Shown one piece after another: positions 7,568-15,869 of a DNA stretch of 64,000 nucleotides (position 1 is the first letter of the stretch; every line of letters starts with the position of its first letter). Under the pieces are notes generated by a model. That model made no database searches. It saw only the letters and a program-made list of their open reading frames with translations, and was not told the origin of the DNA. Source of the stretch: Polyangia bacterium (lineage in GTDB: Bacteria > Myxococcota_A > Polyangia > Nannocystales > Nannocystaceae); assembly GCA_030430565.1 (NCBI GenBank), contig JAUIKS010000037.1, positions 1 to 64,000 on the forward strand. The letters run 5' to 3'. Both the position numbers and the translations under genes were made by a program.

Positions 7568-9580
7568 TCAGCGCTTCGCGCCCGTGAGCTTCGCCCCCGG
7601 GAACCGGCTGCCGTCGAGCTTCGCCTCGCGGAAGTCCGCGCCCTGGAGATCGGCGCACTCGAAGTCCGCGCCCCGCAGGTCCGCGCCGCGAAAGCTCGCG
7701 CCCGCGAGCCGACAGCCGGAGAAGTCCGCGCCCTGCAGCGTCGCGCCGTCAAAGCGCGCCCCCTCCAGCACCGAGTCGATCGCCATGACGCCGGAGAGCT
7801 CCGCCCCGGCGGCGTTGAGCTCCCGCCCGCAGCAGCCCGAGAGATCGGCGTAGGAGAGCCGCGCCTCGCGGATATCGGCGCCGGAGACGTTCTTGAGACG
7901 AAACACCGCCTGGGCGCCATCCTCGACCTCCGGGCCGCGATAGATGCACATCGGCAGCCCCGAGACCGAGAGCGTGTGCCAGCTGCCGCCGCCGCCCCCC
8001 GCGTCGAGGAACTTTTGGTGCTTCTTGAGCAGCGACTTCAGCGCGGCCTTGGTGAGGCGCTTCGAAGCGCCCGCCAGCTGCTCGACCATCGTTATGTCCA
8101 TCGACCGCGAGGAGCCGACGTCCGCCATGGGGAACGCGGCCGAGAGCGTCTCGGCGGCGCGGCCCTCGGCGGTCGCCGAGCGGTGCAGCAAGATCACCAC
8201 GTCGGCGCCCAGCCACTTCACGAGCGCGGCCGCCTCGTCGCCGCTGAGGCCTCGCTCCTCGAGCAGCGCGCGGATCGTCGCGGGCTCCGTCGTCTTCGCG
8301 ATCGAGCTGCGCAGCAGGTCGTCGGTGAACTCGCCCGGCCCCATCTGCCAGTACCAGGTGAACGCGGCCTTGGCCCCGCCCGTGATGTACTGCTCGATCG
8401 AGCCCACGTGGTATCGGGCGCAGTCGTTGGCGTTGTCGAAGGCCAGCGCGGCGTCGGTCGGCTTCTGCCCCACGTCGTAGGAGAGCCGCGTGGTGCCCTC
8501 GGCGACGAAGTCATCAAACATCGCGTCGCATTCGAAGTCCTCGTCCTCTTGCCACGAGGGCTTGCCGTACCAGCGAAAATTTTCGAAGCCGACCAGCGCG
8601 ATCCGGCCGCCGTTGTAGCCGTCGCTGTAGTTGCGCTGCTCGTCCACGCCGGACTTGAAGACCCAATTGAATTCGAGCGGCCCCACGCCGGCCGCGAACG
8701 CCAGCGCCTCATCGGGGATCCGCCCCTGCAGCCGGCGCAGCGTGGTCGACGGGGTCGGGCGCCCCGGGCGGTGCTTGTAGACGTGAATGTCGGGGCGCTG
8801 CGCGAGCACGCGCAGGTAGAGCGTGAGCAGCTCGGGGATCGTCGCGCCGTACTTGGCCCGCTGCGGCCCGTTGATCGCCTCGATCGCGGCGTTGACCGTC
8901 GCGTTGCGCTTCTGGTCCTCGGCCTGCGCCTGGGCGATCTTGTCGGCGGCGGCGCCCGAGAGCGCGCCGCTGCCCTGCAGCTGCTGGACGAACTCGGCCT
9001 CGGTCATCACCGCGATCCCCAAAGACCGCGCCTTGCTGAGCTTGGAGCCGGCCTTGTCGCCGTAGATCAGTAGGTCGGTTTTTTTACTGACGCCGCCGCC
9101 GACGCTCGCGCCGGCGTCGGCGAGCAGCTTGCTGGCCTCGGCGCGTTTCATGGTCACGAACGCGCCGGTGAGCACGATCTTCTTGCCGGCGAAGGCGGCC
9201 GCGGTGTTTGTCGCGGCTTTCTTCGCGGTCTTCTTCGCGGTCTTCTTCGCGGCTTTCTTCGCGGTCTTCTTCGCGGTCTTCTTCGCGGCTTTCTTCGCGG
9301 CTTTCTTCGCGGCTTTCTTCGCGGTCTTGCCGGCGTCGGCGGGCGCGGCGAGCAACGCGGTTAACTCGTCGGCGTCGTGGAGCGTCAGCCCGAGCGCGCG
9401 CGCGCGCGCCTCCTTGGCGCCGCCGCGACGTCCGACGAACACGAGGTCGATCGACGCCGCTGGCGCCGCCGCGACGCTCGCGCCCATCGCGGTGAGCTGC
9501 CGCTTGATCGCGGCGTGCGTGAGGCCCGGAAACGAGCCCACGAGGACAACAGAACGACCCGAGACTTCGCTGCGCTTCAT
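7568..9580 (-). CDS. Two BRCT domains, Lys/Ala repeat linker and C-terminal pentapeptide repeats
   Basis: The protein has 670 residues from the ATG at 9580, which has GGAG 6 bases upstream. Residues 7-80 form a BRCT-like domain (VVLVGSFPGLTHAAIKRQL). Residues 85-121 are a histone-H1-like linker of [A/T]AKK units. Residues 130-202 are a second BRCT domain of the DNA ligase type (GKKIVLTGAFVTMKRAEASK, then KTDLLIYGDKAGSKLSKARSLGI). Residues about 225-560 are an unrecognised globular region rich in Trp and Tyr. The last 110 residues are pentapeptide repeats of the A(D/S)L/F type, which fold as a right-handed quadrilateral helix. BRCT and lysine-rich linker suggest a DNA- or chromatin-bound protein; pentapeptide proteins can mimic DNA. 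It sits inside a glycerolipid operon, 64 bases after glpD. No such combination is known to me. Confidence 0.85.
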   Translation of the reverse strand: MKRSEVSGRSVVLVGSFPGLTHAAIKRQLTAMGASVAAAPAASIDLVFVGRRGGAKEARARALGLTLHDADELTALLAAPADAGKTAKKAAKKAAKKAAKKTAKKTAKKAAKKTAKKTAKKAATNTAAAFAGKKIVLTGAFVTMKRAEASKLLADAGASVGGGVSKKTDLLIYGDKAGSKLSKARSLGIAVMTEAEFVQQLQGSGALSGAAADKIAQAQAEDQKRNATVNAAIEAINGPQRAKYGATIPELLTLYLRVLAQRPDIHVYKHRPGRPTPSTTLRRLQGRIPDEALAFAAGVGPLEFNWVFKSGVDEQRNYSDGYNGGRIALVGFENFRWYGKPSWQEDEDFECDAMFDDFVAEGTTRLSYDVGQKPTDAALAFDNANDCARYHVGSIEQYITGGAKAAFTWYWQMGPGEFTDDLLRSSIAKTTEPATIRALLEERGLSGDEAAALVKWLGADVVILLHRSATAEGRAAETLSAAFPMADVGSSRSMDITMVEQLAGASKRLTKAALKSLLKKHQKFLDAGGGGGSWHTLSVSGLPMCIYRGPEVEDGAQAVFRLKNVSGADIREARLSYADLSGCCGRELNAAGAELSGVMAIDSVLEGARFDGATLQGADFSGCRLAGASFRGADLRGADFECADLQGADFREAKLDGSRFPGAKLTGAKR
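9213..9320 (-). repeat. Nine tandem 12-bp units coding (A/T)AKK
   Basis: Nine consecutive 12-base units alternate between GCGGCTTTCTTC and GCGGTCTTCTTC on the plus strand; a tenth, degenerate unit follows. Read on the minus strand they encode AAKK or TAKK. The units are almost perfect, so unit number probably varies between strains by slippage. Confidence 0.97.
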
Positions 9581-9644
9581 GCCGTGCTCCGCTTCGTCCG
9601 AGCCACCGCGTCGCGCCGGCTCGCGCCGTCGACGGTACCAGGAT

Positions 9645-11363
9645 TTACGCCGTCGGGGTCGGCACGCTGTAGCGCGTCCGCCAGATCTCCTGGTAGCGCG
9701 CGAGCTCTGCCGACCAGCGCTCGTCGTCCCAGCCGAGCGCGGGCTGGCACCACGCGCGCAGCGGCTCGAGCAGCCGCGCGCCGCCCTTGGGGACGCACAG
9801 GCCGACGCGGGTCCGCCGGAGCAGAAGGTCATCGAGGTGCACCACCGACTCACGCCGCGCCGCCCACTGCAGCTCGGCCCAGGTCGTCGTCGTCCCCGGG
9901 ATCCGCTGCAGGGCCTCCGCGCGGCGCCCAGGGGGCGGGATGACCCCGCGCACAACCCTGACGGCGTCCTCGCCGTGACGCCCGAGCAAGCGCTCTCGCA
10001 CCGCGGGCTCGGTCTCCGGCGCGCCCTCCTGCTCGTGCTCCCGAAGCGCGTCCTGCAGCGCGGCGTCATCAACCGGCTCGATCGCGGGGTGGTCGGGCTT
10101 AAGCGCGTCGATCCGAACCTCGCCGCCGAGCATGTCGCGCGCCTTGTTTAGGGCGTCCAGCGCGATGAGTCGAAACGTGGTCAGCTTGCCGCCGGTCACC
10201 GTCAGCAGCCCCTCCTCGACCCACACGGCGTGATCGCGCGACTCCTTCGAGGGGTCTTTTTGACCGGATCCGATGACCGGGCGCACGCCCGACCACGTGC
10301 TGATGATGTCGTTCGTCGTGAGCCCGAGCGCGGGGAACAGCACGGCCATGACCGCCATCAGGTAGTCGACCTCCTCCGCGCTGATCGTCGGCTCGCGGTC
10401 GAGGTCGTCCGAGTGATCGAGGTCGGTCGTGCCGATCACGGTGACGCCCTCCCACGGGTAGATCACCAGCGGCCGCCGGTCGACGGGGTTGAACAGCGAC
10501 ACCGGCTGGGGCAGCGGCACGCGCTCGCGCGAGAACACCAGATGGCTGCCCCGCAGCGGCCGCATGCGCGCGGGGAGGCCGAGCGTCCCCCGCAGCCGAT
10601 CCGCCCAGGCGCCGGTCGCGTTGATGACGACGCGCGCGCGGATCGTCGCGCGCGCGCGCTCGGGCTCCGTGGGCGCGGGATCTGTCCCTGTCGCCAGGTC
10701 TTCGATGACGAGCTCGCTGGGCTCGCCGGAGCGCTCGACCGCCCGCGACGAGACGCTGTGCACGTGGACGTAGTTCAGCGCGCGCGCGCCGGCCCGCCGC
10801 GCCTCGGAGAGCACGCGCAGCACCAGGCGCGCGTCGTCGGTCTGCGCGTCGCGGTACACGTAGCCGCCCAGGAGATCATCGGCGGGAAGCCCGGGCACGC
10901 GCTCGAGCACCTCCTCGACGCTCAGCGTCTCGGAGCTGCGCATCCCGGCGAGCCAGTCGTAGATGCGCAGCCCGAGGTTGATGCCCATGGGCACGCGCTG
11001 CGACTTGAGATCGAGGATTAAGAACTGGTTCGGCGTCACCAAGCCCGCGGCCGCGCGCACCAGCTGCTCGCGCTCGCGCACGGAGTCGCGCGTGAGCAGG
11101 ATCTTGCCCTCTTTGAGGTAGCGAAACCCGCCGTGGACCAGCTTCGAAGACTTCGACGAGGCGCCGGCCGCGAAGTCCTGGCGCTCGAGCAGCAGCACGC
11201 GGAGGCCCACGCGCGCGGCCTCGTGGGCGATCGCCACGCCCGTGATCCCGCCGCCGACGATCACGAGGTCCCACAGCGTGTCGCCGGCGAACACGTCGCG
11301 CCGCGTAGCCCGGCGCCGCTGCGTCGCCGTGGCCCGCGCCGCGCTGACATTCGTCGTCGTCAA
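9645..11363 (-). CDS. glpD: FAD-dependent glycerol-3-phosphate dehydrogenase
   Basis: This 572-residue protein oxidises sn-glycerol-3-phosphate to dihydroxyacetone phosphate with FAD, passing electrons to quinone at the inner membrane. The N-terminal dinucleotide motif is LVIVGGGITGVAIAHEAA with the acidic residue in LLLERQDF. It is followed by the GlpD signature AAGASSKSSKLVHGGFRYL, substrate-domain motifs (LRGSHLVFSRE, VIGTTDLDH) and the C-terminal DAO-C helical domain. The length fits GlpD. Its ATG overlaps the stop of the upstream AGPS-like gene by 4 bases (ATGA), so the two are translationally coupled. Together they could form and consume DHAP for ether-lipid or glycerol metabolism. Confidence 0.95.
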   Translation of the reverse strand: MTTTNVSAARATATQRRRATRRDVFAGDTLWDLVIVGGGITGVAIAHEAARVGLRVLLLERQDFAAGASSKSSKLVHGGFRYLKEGKILLTRDSVREREQLVRAAAGLVTPNQFLILDLKSQRVPMGINLGLRIYDWLAGMRSSETLSVEEVLERVPGLPADDLLGGYVYRDAQTDDARLVLRVLSEARRAGARALNYVHVHSVSSRAVERSGEPSELVIEDLATGTDPAPTEPERARATIRARVVINATGAWADRLRGTLGLPARMRPLRGSHLVFSRERVPLPQPVSLFNPVDRRPLVIYPWEGVTVIGTTDLDHSDDLDREPTISAEEVDYLMAVMAVLFPALGLTTNDIISTWSGVRPVIGSGQKDPSKESRDHAVWVEEGLLTVTGGKLTTFRLIALDALNKARDMLGGEVRIDALKPDHPAIEPVDDAALQDALREHEQEGAPETEPAVRERLLGRHGEDAVRVVRGVIPPPGRRAEALQRIPGTTTTWAELQWAARRESVVHLDDLLLRRTRVGLCVPKGGARLLEPLRAWCQPALGWDDERWSAELARYQEIWRTRYSVPTPTA

Positions 11364-12952
11364 GGAACCAGCTTCCCGGGGTTCATCATACCCTGCGGAT
11401 CGAAGTGGCGCGCGAGGCCCTGGATCGCGGCGATGCCGGCCTCCCCCTTCTCGGCCTTGAGGTGCTCGCGGTGGTCGAGGCCGACGCCGTGTTGGTGGCT
11501 GATGGTCCCGCCGACGCGCACGATCGCGTCGCTGACCGCCCGCTTGAGCCGACGCCAGCGCGCGCGCGTGGCCTCAGCGTCCTCCGCGAGCCGGAACAGG
11601 AAGGTCGAGTACACGCTCGACCCCTGGGGGTAGAGGTGCGAGAGGTGGGTGAAGACGACGAGGCGCTCGCCGTCCTCCGCGAGCGCGCCGCGGGCGGCCG
11701 ACTCGATCGCCTCCATCATCGGGGTGACGCGCGACCAGGTCGTCGCGGTCTCGGCCGTGTCCGCGCCGTAGCCCTGGGACCACAGCGCGTTGCGGAAGTA
11801 CGGCCCGCGGAACCGGTGCTTGGCCCAGGAGTTGCCGATCACGGCGCCGGTCCACGCGCCGCCGCGCCGCCGCAGCGCGGAGACGGCCGCGCGCTTGACC
11901 GCGCGGACCTGCCTGTTTGTACCTGTACAGCCGAACACGATCATGCAGCGGCCCTCGCCGACCCCCTGCGCGCGCAGGTAGCGATCGAGCCACTTCACGA
12001 GGCCGGGCTTGCCGGCGAGCACCAGCTGGGTGCGCGTCTCGACCGCGTTGCTGAGGCGCAGCATCGACAGCGGCAGCCGGGCCTGCGCCAGCGCGCGCAC
12101 GCCGGCCTCCGCGGCCTCCCAGCTCGGCATGAAGACCGACTGGAAGCTCTCCGCCTGCGGCAGCGGCGTGACCCGAACGGTCGCCTCGGTGATCACGCCG
12201 ATCCGGCCCTCGGATCCGAGCACGAGCTCGCGCAGATCGGTGCCGGCGCCCGTCGCCGGGTAGGCCGGGATCTCGAGCGCGCCGCCGGGGCACTCGACGC
12301 GCCCGCCCGCGAACAGGTTCTCGATTCGCCCGTAGCGCAGCGACTGCTGACCGCTCGAGCGCGTCGCGATCCAGCCGCCCAGGGTCGAGTACTCGTAGGA
12401 CTGCGGGAAGTGCCCGAGCAGGACGCCGTGCGGCCGGAGCTGATCCTCGATCGCCGGCCCGCTCGCGCCGGCTTCGAAGGTCGCCAGCAGGCTGCGGCGG
12501 TCGAAGGACTTCAGGCGCCACAGCGCGCGCAGGTCGACGGTCAGGACCGGCGCATCACCTGCCTCTGGAGTCAGGTGACCGACGACGCTGGTCCCGCCGC
12601 CGTAGGGGATCACCCGCGCCCCGCAGCCGGCCGCGTACTCCAAGAGCGCGCGCACGTCCGCGCCGGTGCTCGGCCGCGCTACCCCGTCGGGGAAGCTGTT
12701 GACGGTCCCGTAGCGCAGGTCCACCCAGTCGTTGAACGACTGCCCCCGGGCACACAGCGCGCGCGTCTTCGGGTCGACGCGCACGAGCGGGTGCGCCGGC
12801 AGCCGCGACTCGGGCGCGCGCGCGAGCACCTGCTCGAGCGACGCGTCGGACGCAGGGCTCCCCTCGCCCAGCTCCTCGCGCAAAAACGCGAGCGCCGTCT
12901 CCGAGAGCCCGTGATCGATCTCCTGCTCGCCCCAGCCGTTCCACCGTCGCAT
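11360..12952 (-). CDS. FAD-binding oxidase, alkyl-DHAP synthase (AGPS) family
   Basis: This 530-residue member of the vanillyl-alcohol-oxidase flavoprotein superfamily resembles alkylglycerone-phosphate synthase closely: N-terminal RRWNGWG, DWVDLRYG, and the FAD pyrophosphate loop PYGGGTSVVGH. STLGGWIATRSSGQQSLRYGRIE and LGSEGRIGVITEATVRV follow, and near the C-terminus ISHQHGVGLDH replaces the HHHGVG of characterised AGPS. In AGPS the enzyme exchanges the acyl chain of acyl-DHAP for a fatty alcohol, the first ether-bond step. The middle His of that triad is Gln here, so activity should not be assumed. It is the first gene of the operon with glpD (4-base overlap), the BRCT protein and the FGGY kinase. 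Confidence 0.88.
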   Translation of the reverse strand: MRRWNGWGEQEIDHGLSETALAFLREELGEGSPASDASLEQVLARAPESRLPAHPLVRVDPKTRALCARGQSFNDWVDLRYGTVNSFPDGVARPSTGADVRALLEYAAGCGARVIPYGGGTSVVGHLTPEAGDAPVLTVDLRALWRLKSFDRRSLLATFEAGASGPAIEDQLRPHGVLLGHFPQSYEYSTLGGWIATRSSGQQSLRYGRIENLFAGGRVECPGGALEIPAYPATGAGTDLRELVLGSEGRIGVITEATVRVTPLPQAESFQSVFMPSWEAAEAGVRALAQARLPLSMLRLSNAVETRTQLVLAGKPGLVKWLDRYLRAQGVGEGRCMIVFGCTGTNRQVRAVKRAAVSALRRRGGAWTGAVIGNSWAKHRFRGPYFRNALWSQGYGADTAETATTWSRVTPMMEAIESAARGALAEDGERLVVFTHLSHLYPQGSSVYSTFLFRLAEDAEATRARWRRLKRAVSDAIVRVGGTISHQHGVGLDHREHLKAEKGEAGIAAIQGLARHFDPQGMMNPGKLVP

Positions 12953-13047
12953 GAGGCCCGGGGGTACACTCCCCGCGCCGACGCGCGCAAGCGAAAACCC
13001 TGTCGTGGACGCGCGCGCCGGTCGCTAGCGCGCGCGGCGAGGCGGCG

Positions 13048-14049
13048 TCAGGGCGCGGACTTGATCGCCCAGTAGAACTCCGCGTTGGCGTCGCACAGCC
13101 CGATGGCGTGGGACTGGAAATTCGCCACGTCGTAGCCCGCGCCCTCGATCGTCATCGCGCCGACCTCGCCCTCCGCGAGCGACAGCTGCTCATCGCCGGC
13201 TTCGAACTCGAGATGGTGCTGCTCGTCGTCGCCGCAGCAGCCGTCGCAGGGGCACACCTCGTCGAGCACGCTCGAGACCTCGACGCCGAAGACCTCGGGC
13301 AGCTGGGGCGGCATCCCGCCGGCGATGTAGACGGGCGGCGCCATGGGCTTGTCGAGGTCCCAGATCGCCACGCCCTTGAGCAGGCAGAACTCCGGATCAA
13401 AGGTCGCCACGGTGTCGAGCACGATCCGCGGGCAGGCCGGCATCTCGGGCATCCAGTCCGCCGGTCCATCCAGCGTGAAGGTCCACGGGTCCGGCACGAG
13501 GCACTGGTTGCCGCAGGCGCAGGTGTCGAGGTTCCAGGTCCCGTCACCGCCGGCGTCGAAGCGCCCCATAAACGTGACCTTCCCGCAGCTGTTGTCGGGC
13601 TCGTCGGCGTCGAAGAGCGCGGCGTCGAGGGACTCGGTGCCGACGAATTCGCAGACGCCGTCGCCGGTGGTCCCGGTGGTCATGGTTTCGCCCGAGCTGC
13701 CGCTGGTGGTCTCGGTCGCGCTCCCGACCGAGGTGGTGCCAGGGTCCGTGCTCGTCATATCGACGGTCGTGCCCGCGCCCGTCTCCGTGCCGCTCCCGGC
13801 GGTCGTGCCCGCGCTCGTGCCCGCCGTCGCGCCCGTGCCCGCCGTCGTCATCGCGTCGGAGCTCCCCGCCTCCGTCGTCGTCGCGTTCGTCGTCGCGGCG
13901 TCGGTCGCGGTGGTCACGTCGTCCCCACAGGCCGTCAGCGAGACGCTGAGCGCGAGCGCGAGCGCCATAGCGGAGGACGAGATAGTGGACGTGAGCGCGC
14001 GCGCGTGACCGGGAGCCCGTTGATTCCAACACCAGGGTAATGAAGCCAT
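13048..14049 (-). CDS. Lipoprotein with Ser/Thr/Gly-rich linker and Cys-rich domain
   Basis: The protein has 333 residues from the ATG at 14049. A hydrophobic signal segment ends in the lipobox SLTAC, followed by GDD. Residues about 42-125 are almost only Thr, Ser, Gly and Ala, a flexible surface linker of the kind common in Nannocystaceae lipoproteins. The C-terminal half is a compact domain with at least ten Cys (SCGKV, CACGNQC, CPCDGCCGDD) and no recognised family. The GDD after the lipid-bearing Cys gives no retention rule in myxobacteria. The gene is on its own strand, 95 bases after the AGPS-like start and divergent from another lipoprotein gene. No function can be assigned. Confidence 0.8.
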   Translation of the reverse strand: MASLPWCWNQRAPGHARALTSTISSSAMALALALSVSLTACGDDVTTATDAATTNATTTEAGSSDAMTTAGTGATAGTSAGTTAGSGTETGAGTTVDMTSTDPGTTSVGSATETTSGSSGETMTTGTTGDGVCEFVGTESLDAALFDADEPDNSCGKVTFMGRFDAGGDGTWNLDTCACGNQCLVPDPWTFTLDGPADWMPEMPACPRIVLDTVATFDPEFCLLKGVAIWDLDKPMAPPVYIAGGMPPQLPEVFGVEVSSVLDEVCPCDGCCGDDEQHHLEFEAGDEQLSLAEGEVGAMTIEGAGYDVANFQSHAIGLCDANAEFYWAIKSAP

Positions 14050-14157
14050 GATTGGGGTGTACCACACCGCCGCGGCGGCGACCGTCACCGAGCGCGGCGG
14101 CCCACAAGTCGTTTCCGCCAGGTTATGATCCGCGGAGCCCAGCGAAGCAGAGCCGCG

Positions 14158-15090
14158 ATGCCCACGAACGCCACGACGCGCCCACCGCCGGCTGCACGCC
14201 TCGCGCGGCAGCTCACGCTGTGTCTGACGACCCTCGCCGCCCTCGCGTGCGAGCAGACCGCCCCCAGCTCTGACACACCCGCGGGCGACCAAGTTTCGAA
14301 GGCCGACGCGAAGACGAAGACGTCGGCCGGGGACGCGAGGCAGGGCGCCGACATCAAGTCTCCGGACGCGAAGCCCCCCGCCGACGCCACGGCCGAGCTC
14401 ACGGCCTTCCGCGCGCGGCTCGAGAAGATGTTCCACGCCCTGCCCCCGCCCGAGGCCCTCGAGCGACCCCTGGCCTGCCCGGAGTTCGTGGCGCCCAAGG
14501 ACGGCAGCATGAAGATCCCCGTGATCGACCGCAGCTTGCTGCAATTCTTCGCCACCGGACGTCTGCGCCGACCAAGCCCCCCCGCTGACACGAAGTCCGA
14601 CAAGAAATCCGCCGCCAAGAAATCCGCTGACAACAAGCCCGCTGACAACAAGCCCGCCGCGCCGGTCCCGACGATGGTCGACGGCCTCTCCCCGCTCAGC
14701 TCGCGCGTGCTCACGGATCTGCGGAGCCTCGATCAGCGCGAGGGAGAGCGCCCCGCCGCCGCGCCCACGCATGCGGCGCTCCAGGCCGAGCTGGCGAAGC
14801 TCGAGAAGAACGAGCGGCTGCTGGTGGTGCTCGGCGATCTCGAGCCCGAGCCGCCGCGCGGGGAGCACTTCAAGGGCGGGGCCTACCGCGGTCACGTCGT
14901 GTTCTACAACCTCAGCAGCGGGCGGCCGTTCTGCTACGAGCCGTTCACGGCCGAGACGACCGAGAAGGACGCGTCGCCCGAGGCCGCCGCGGCCGTCTAC
15001 ACCGAGCTGGTCACGCGCACCCGCGCCGCCGTCGACGCGGCGGTCGAGCGCCAAATACCAGGCCTAAAGGTCATGTGGCCGAGCCCGTGA
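14158..15090 (+). CDS. Putative lipoprotein, coupled to a cupin-like gene
   Basis: The protein has 310 residues from the ATG at 14158; an upstream in-frame ATG at 14125 would place an Arg-rich stretch before the signal peptide. The signal is LARQLTLCLTTLAALAC, a slightly irregular lipobox. A Lys/Asp/Ala linker follows, and a second Lys-rich patch with SAAKKSADNKPADNKP near the middle. The remainder is an unrecognised domain containing RLLVVLGDLEPEPPRG and GHVVFYNLSSGRPFCYEPF. The stop TGA overlaps the GTG of the next gene as GTGA, indicating translational coupling and probably a shared role. Confidence 0.72.
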   Translation: MPTNATTRPPPAARLARQLTLCLTTLAALACEQTAPSSDTPAGDQVSKADAKTKTSAGDARQGADIKSPDAKPPADATAELTAFRARLEKMFHALPPPEALERPLACPEFVAPKDGSMKIPVIDRSLLQFFATGRLRRPSPPADTKSDKKSAAKKSADNKPADNKPAAPVPTMVDGLSPLSSRVLTDLRSLDQREGERPAAAPTHAALQAELAKLEKNERLLVVLGDLEPEPPRGEHFKGGAYRGHVVFYNLSSGRPFCYEPFTAETTEKDASPEAAAAVYTELVTRTRAAVDAAVERQIPGLKVMWPSP

Positions 15091-15857
15091 GCGCGCGCCT
15101 CAAGCGACGGCAGCTCTGCGCCGCGCTCGCCCAGCTCGCGGCGTGGACGCTGATCGCCCGCGCGGCCAGAGCGAACGCGATCGAGCTCGACCCCCGCGCG
15201 CGCGCGCGCCTGCGCGAGCTCGTCCGCGCGCTCGACGAGCGCTCCGCCGAGACCCAGCGCCGCGCGATCGATCCGATCGCCTGGCAAGCGCGGGTCGAGG
15301 CGCTCCTGCGCGCGGCCGCGCGGCCGCTGCCTGAGCTGCTCGCGGCCGTGCAGCTCGAGCGCCTGCTCGGCGAGTTCGAAGCGGACGTGAAACGTCGCGG
15401 CCGCGTGACCCGTCGGCTGCCGATCCCGCTGGCGGCGCCGCGCTTCGACATGAAGCTCTTCGTGCTCGCGCCCGGGCGCGCGATCGTGCCGCACGGGCAC
15501 GACAACATGCAGAGCGCGTTCCTCGTGTTGCGCGGGGGCTTCCACGCCCGCCACTACGATCGCCTGCACGATCAAGCCGACGGCGTCGTCATCCGGCCCA
15601 GCATCGATCGCGGGCTCGCGCCGGGCGAGAGCAGCTCGATCTCGGACTACCGCGACAACGTGCACTGGCTGACGAGCCGCGACGGCCTGGGGGCGCTGCT
15701 GAACGTCCGCGCCGACGCCGGCGCGAGCGCCCGCGCGCCGAGCCGCGCCCCGGGTCGCGTCTACCTCGATCCCGCCGCGGGCGCGCGCGACGGGGACCTG
15801 ATCATCGCGCCGCGGACGAGCCGAGGCGCGCTGGAGGCGAAGTACGACGCGGTGTAA
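15087..15857 (+). CDS. Cupin-fold protein with N-terminal signal-like segment
   Basis: The protein has 256 residues if it starts at the GTG that overlaps the previous stop (GTGA); another GTG at 15075 would add four. Residues 6-30 look like a signal peptide with an RR pair (LKRRQLCAALAQLAAWTLIARAARANA), possibly Tat-type. The core has FDMKLFVLAPGRAIVPHGHDNMQSAFLVLRGGFHARHYDR, where His-x-His and a later His match the metal-binding motif of cupins. DNVHWLTS resembles the second cupin motif. This suggests a periplasmic metal-dependent oxygenase or binding protein related to cysteine-dioxygenase-like cupins; the substrate is unknown. It ends 12 bases from the convergent FGE gene. Confidence 0.65.
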   Translation: MSARLKRRQLCAALAQLAAWTLIARAARANAIELDPRARARLRELVRALDERSAETQRRAIDPIAWQARVEALLRAAARPLPELLAAVQLERLLGEFEADVKRRGRVTRRLPIPLAAPRFDMKLFVLAPGRAIVPHGHDNMQSAFLVLRGGFHARHYDRLHDQADGVVIRPSIDRGLAPGESSSISDYRDNVHWLTSRDGLGALLNVRADAGASARAPSRAPGRVYLDPAAGARDGDLIIAPRTSRGALEAKYDAV

Positions 15858-15869
15858 CGCGCGCCGCCG

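Noticed and set aside
9581..10072. N-terminal 164-codon extension of the BRCT protein
   Set aside because: It lies antiparallel in phase within the glpD coding region on the same strand, is Arg/Ser-rich, and the ATG at 9580 has its own Shine-Dalgarno.
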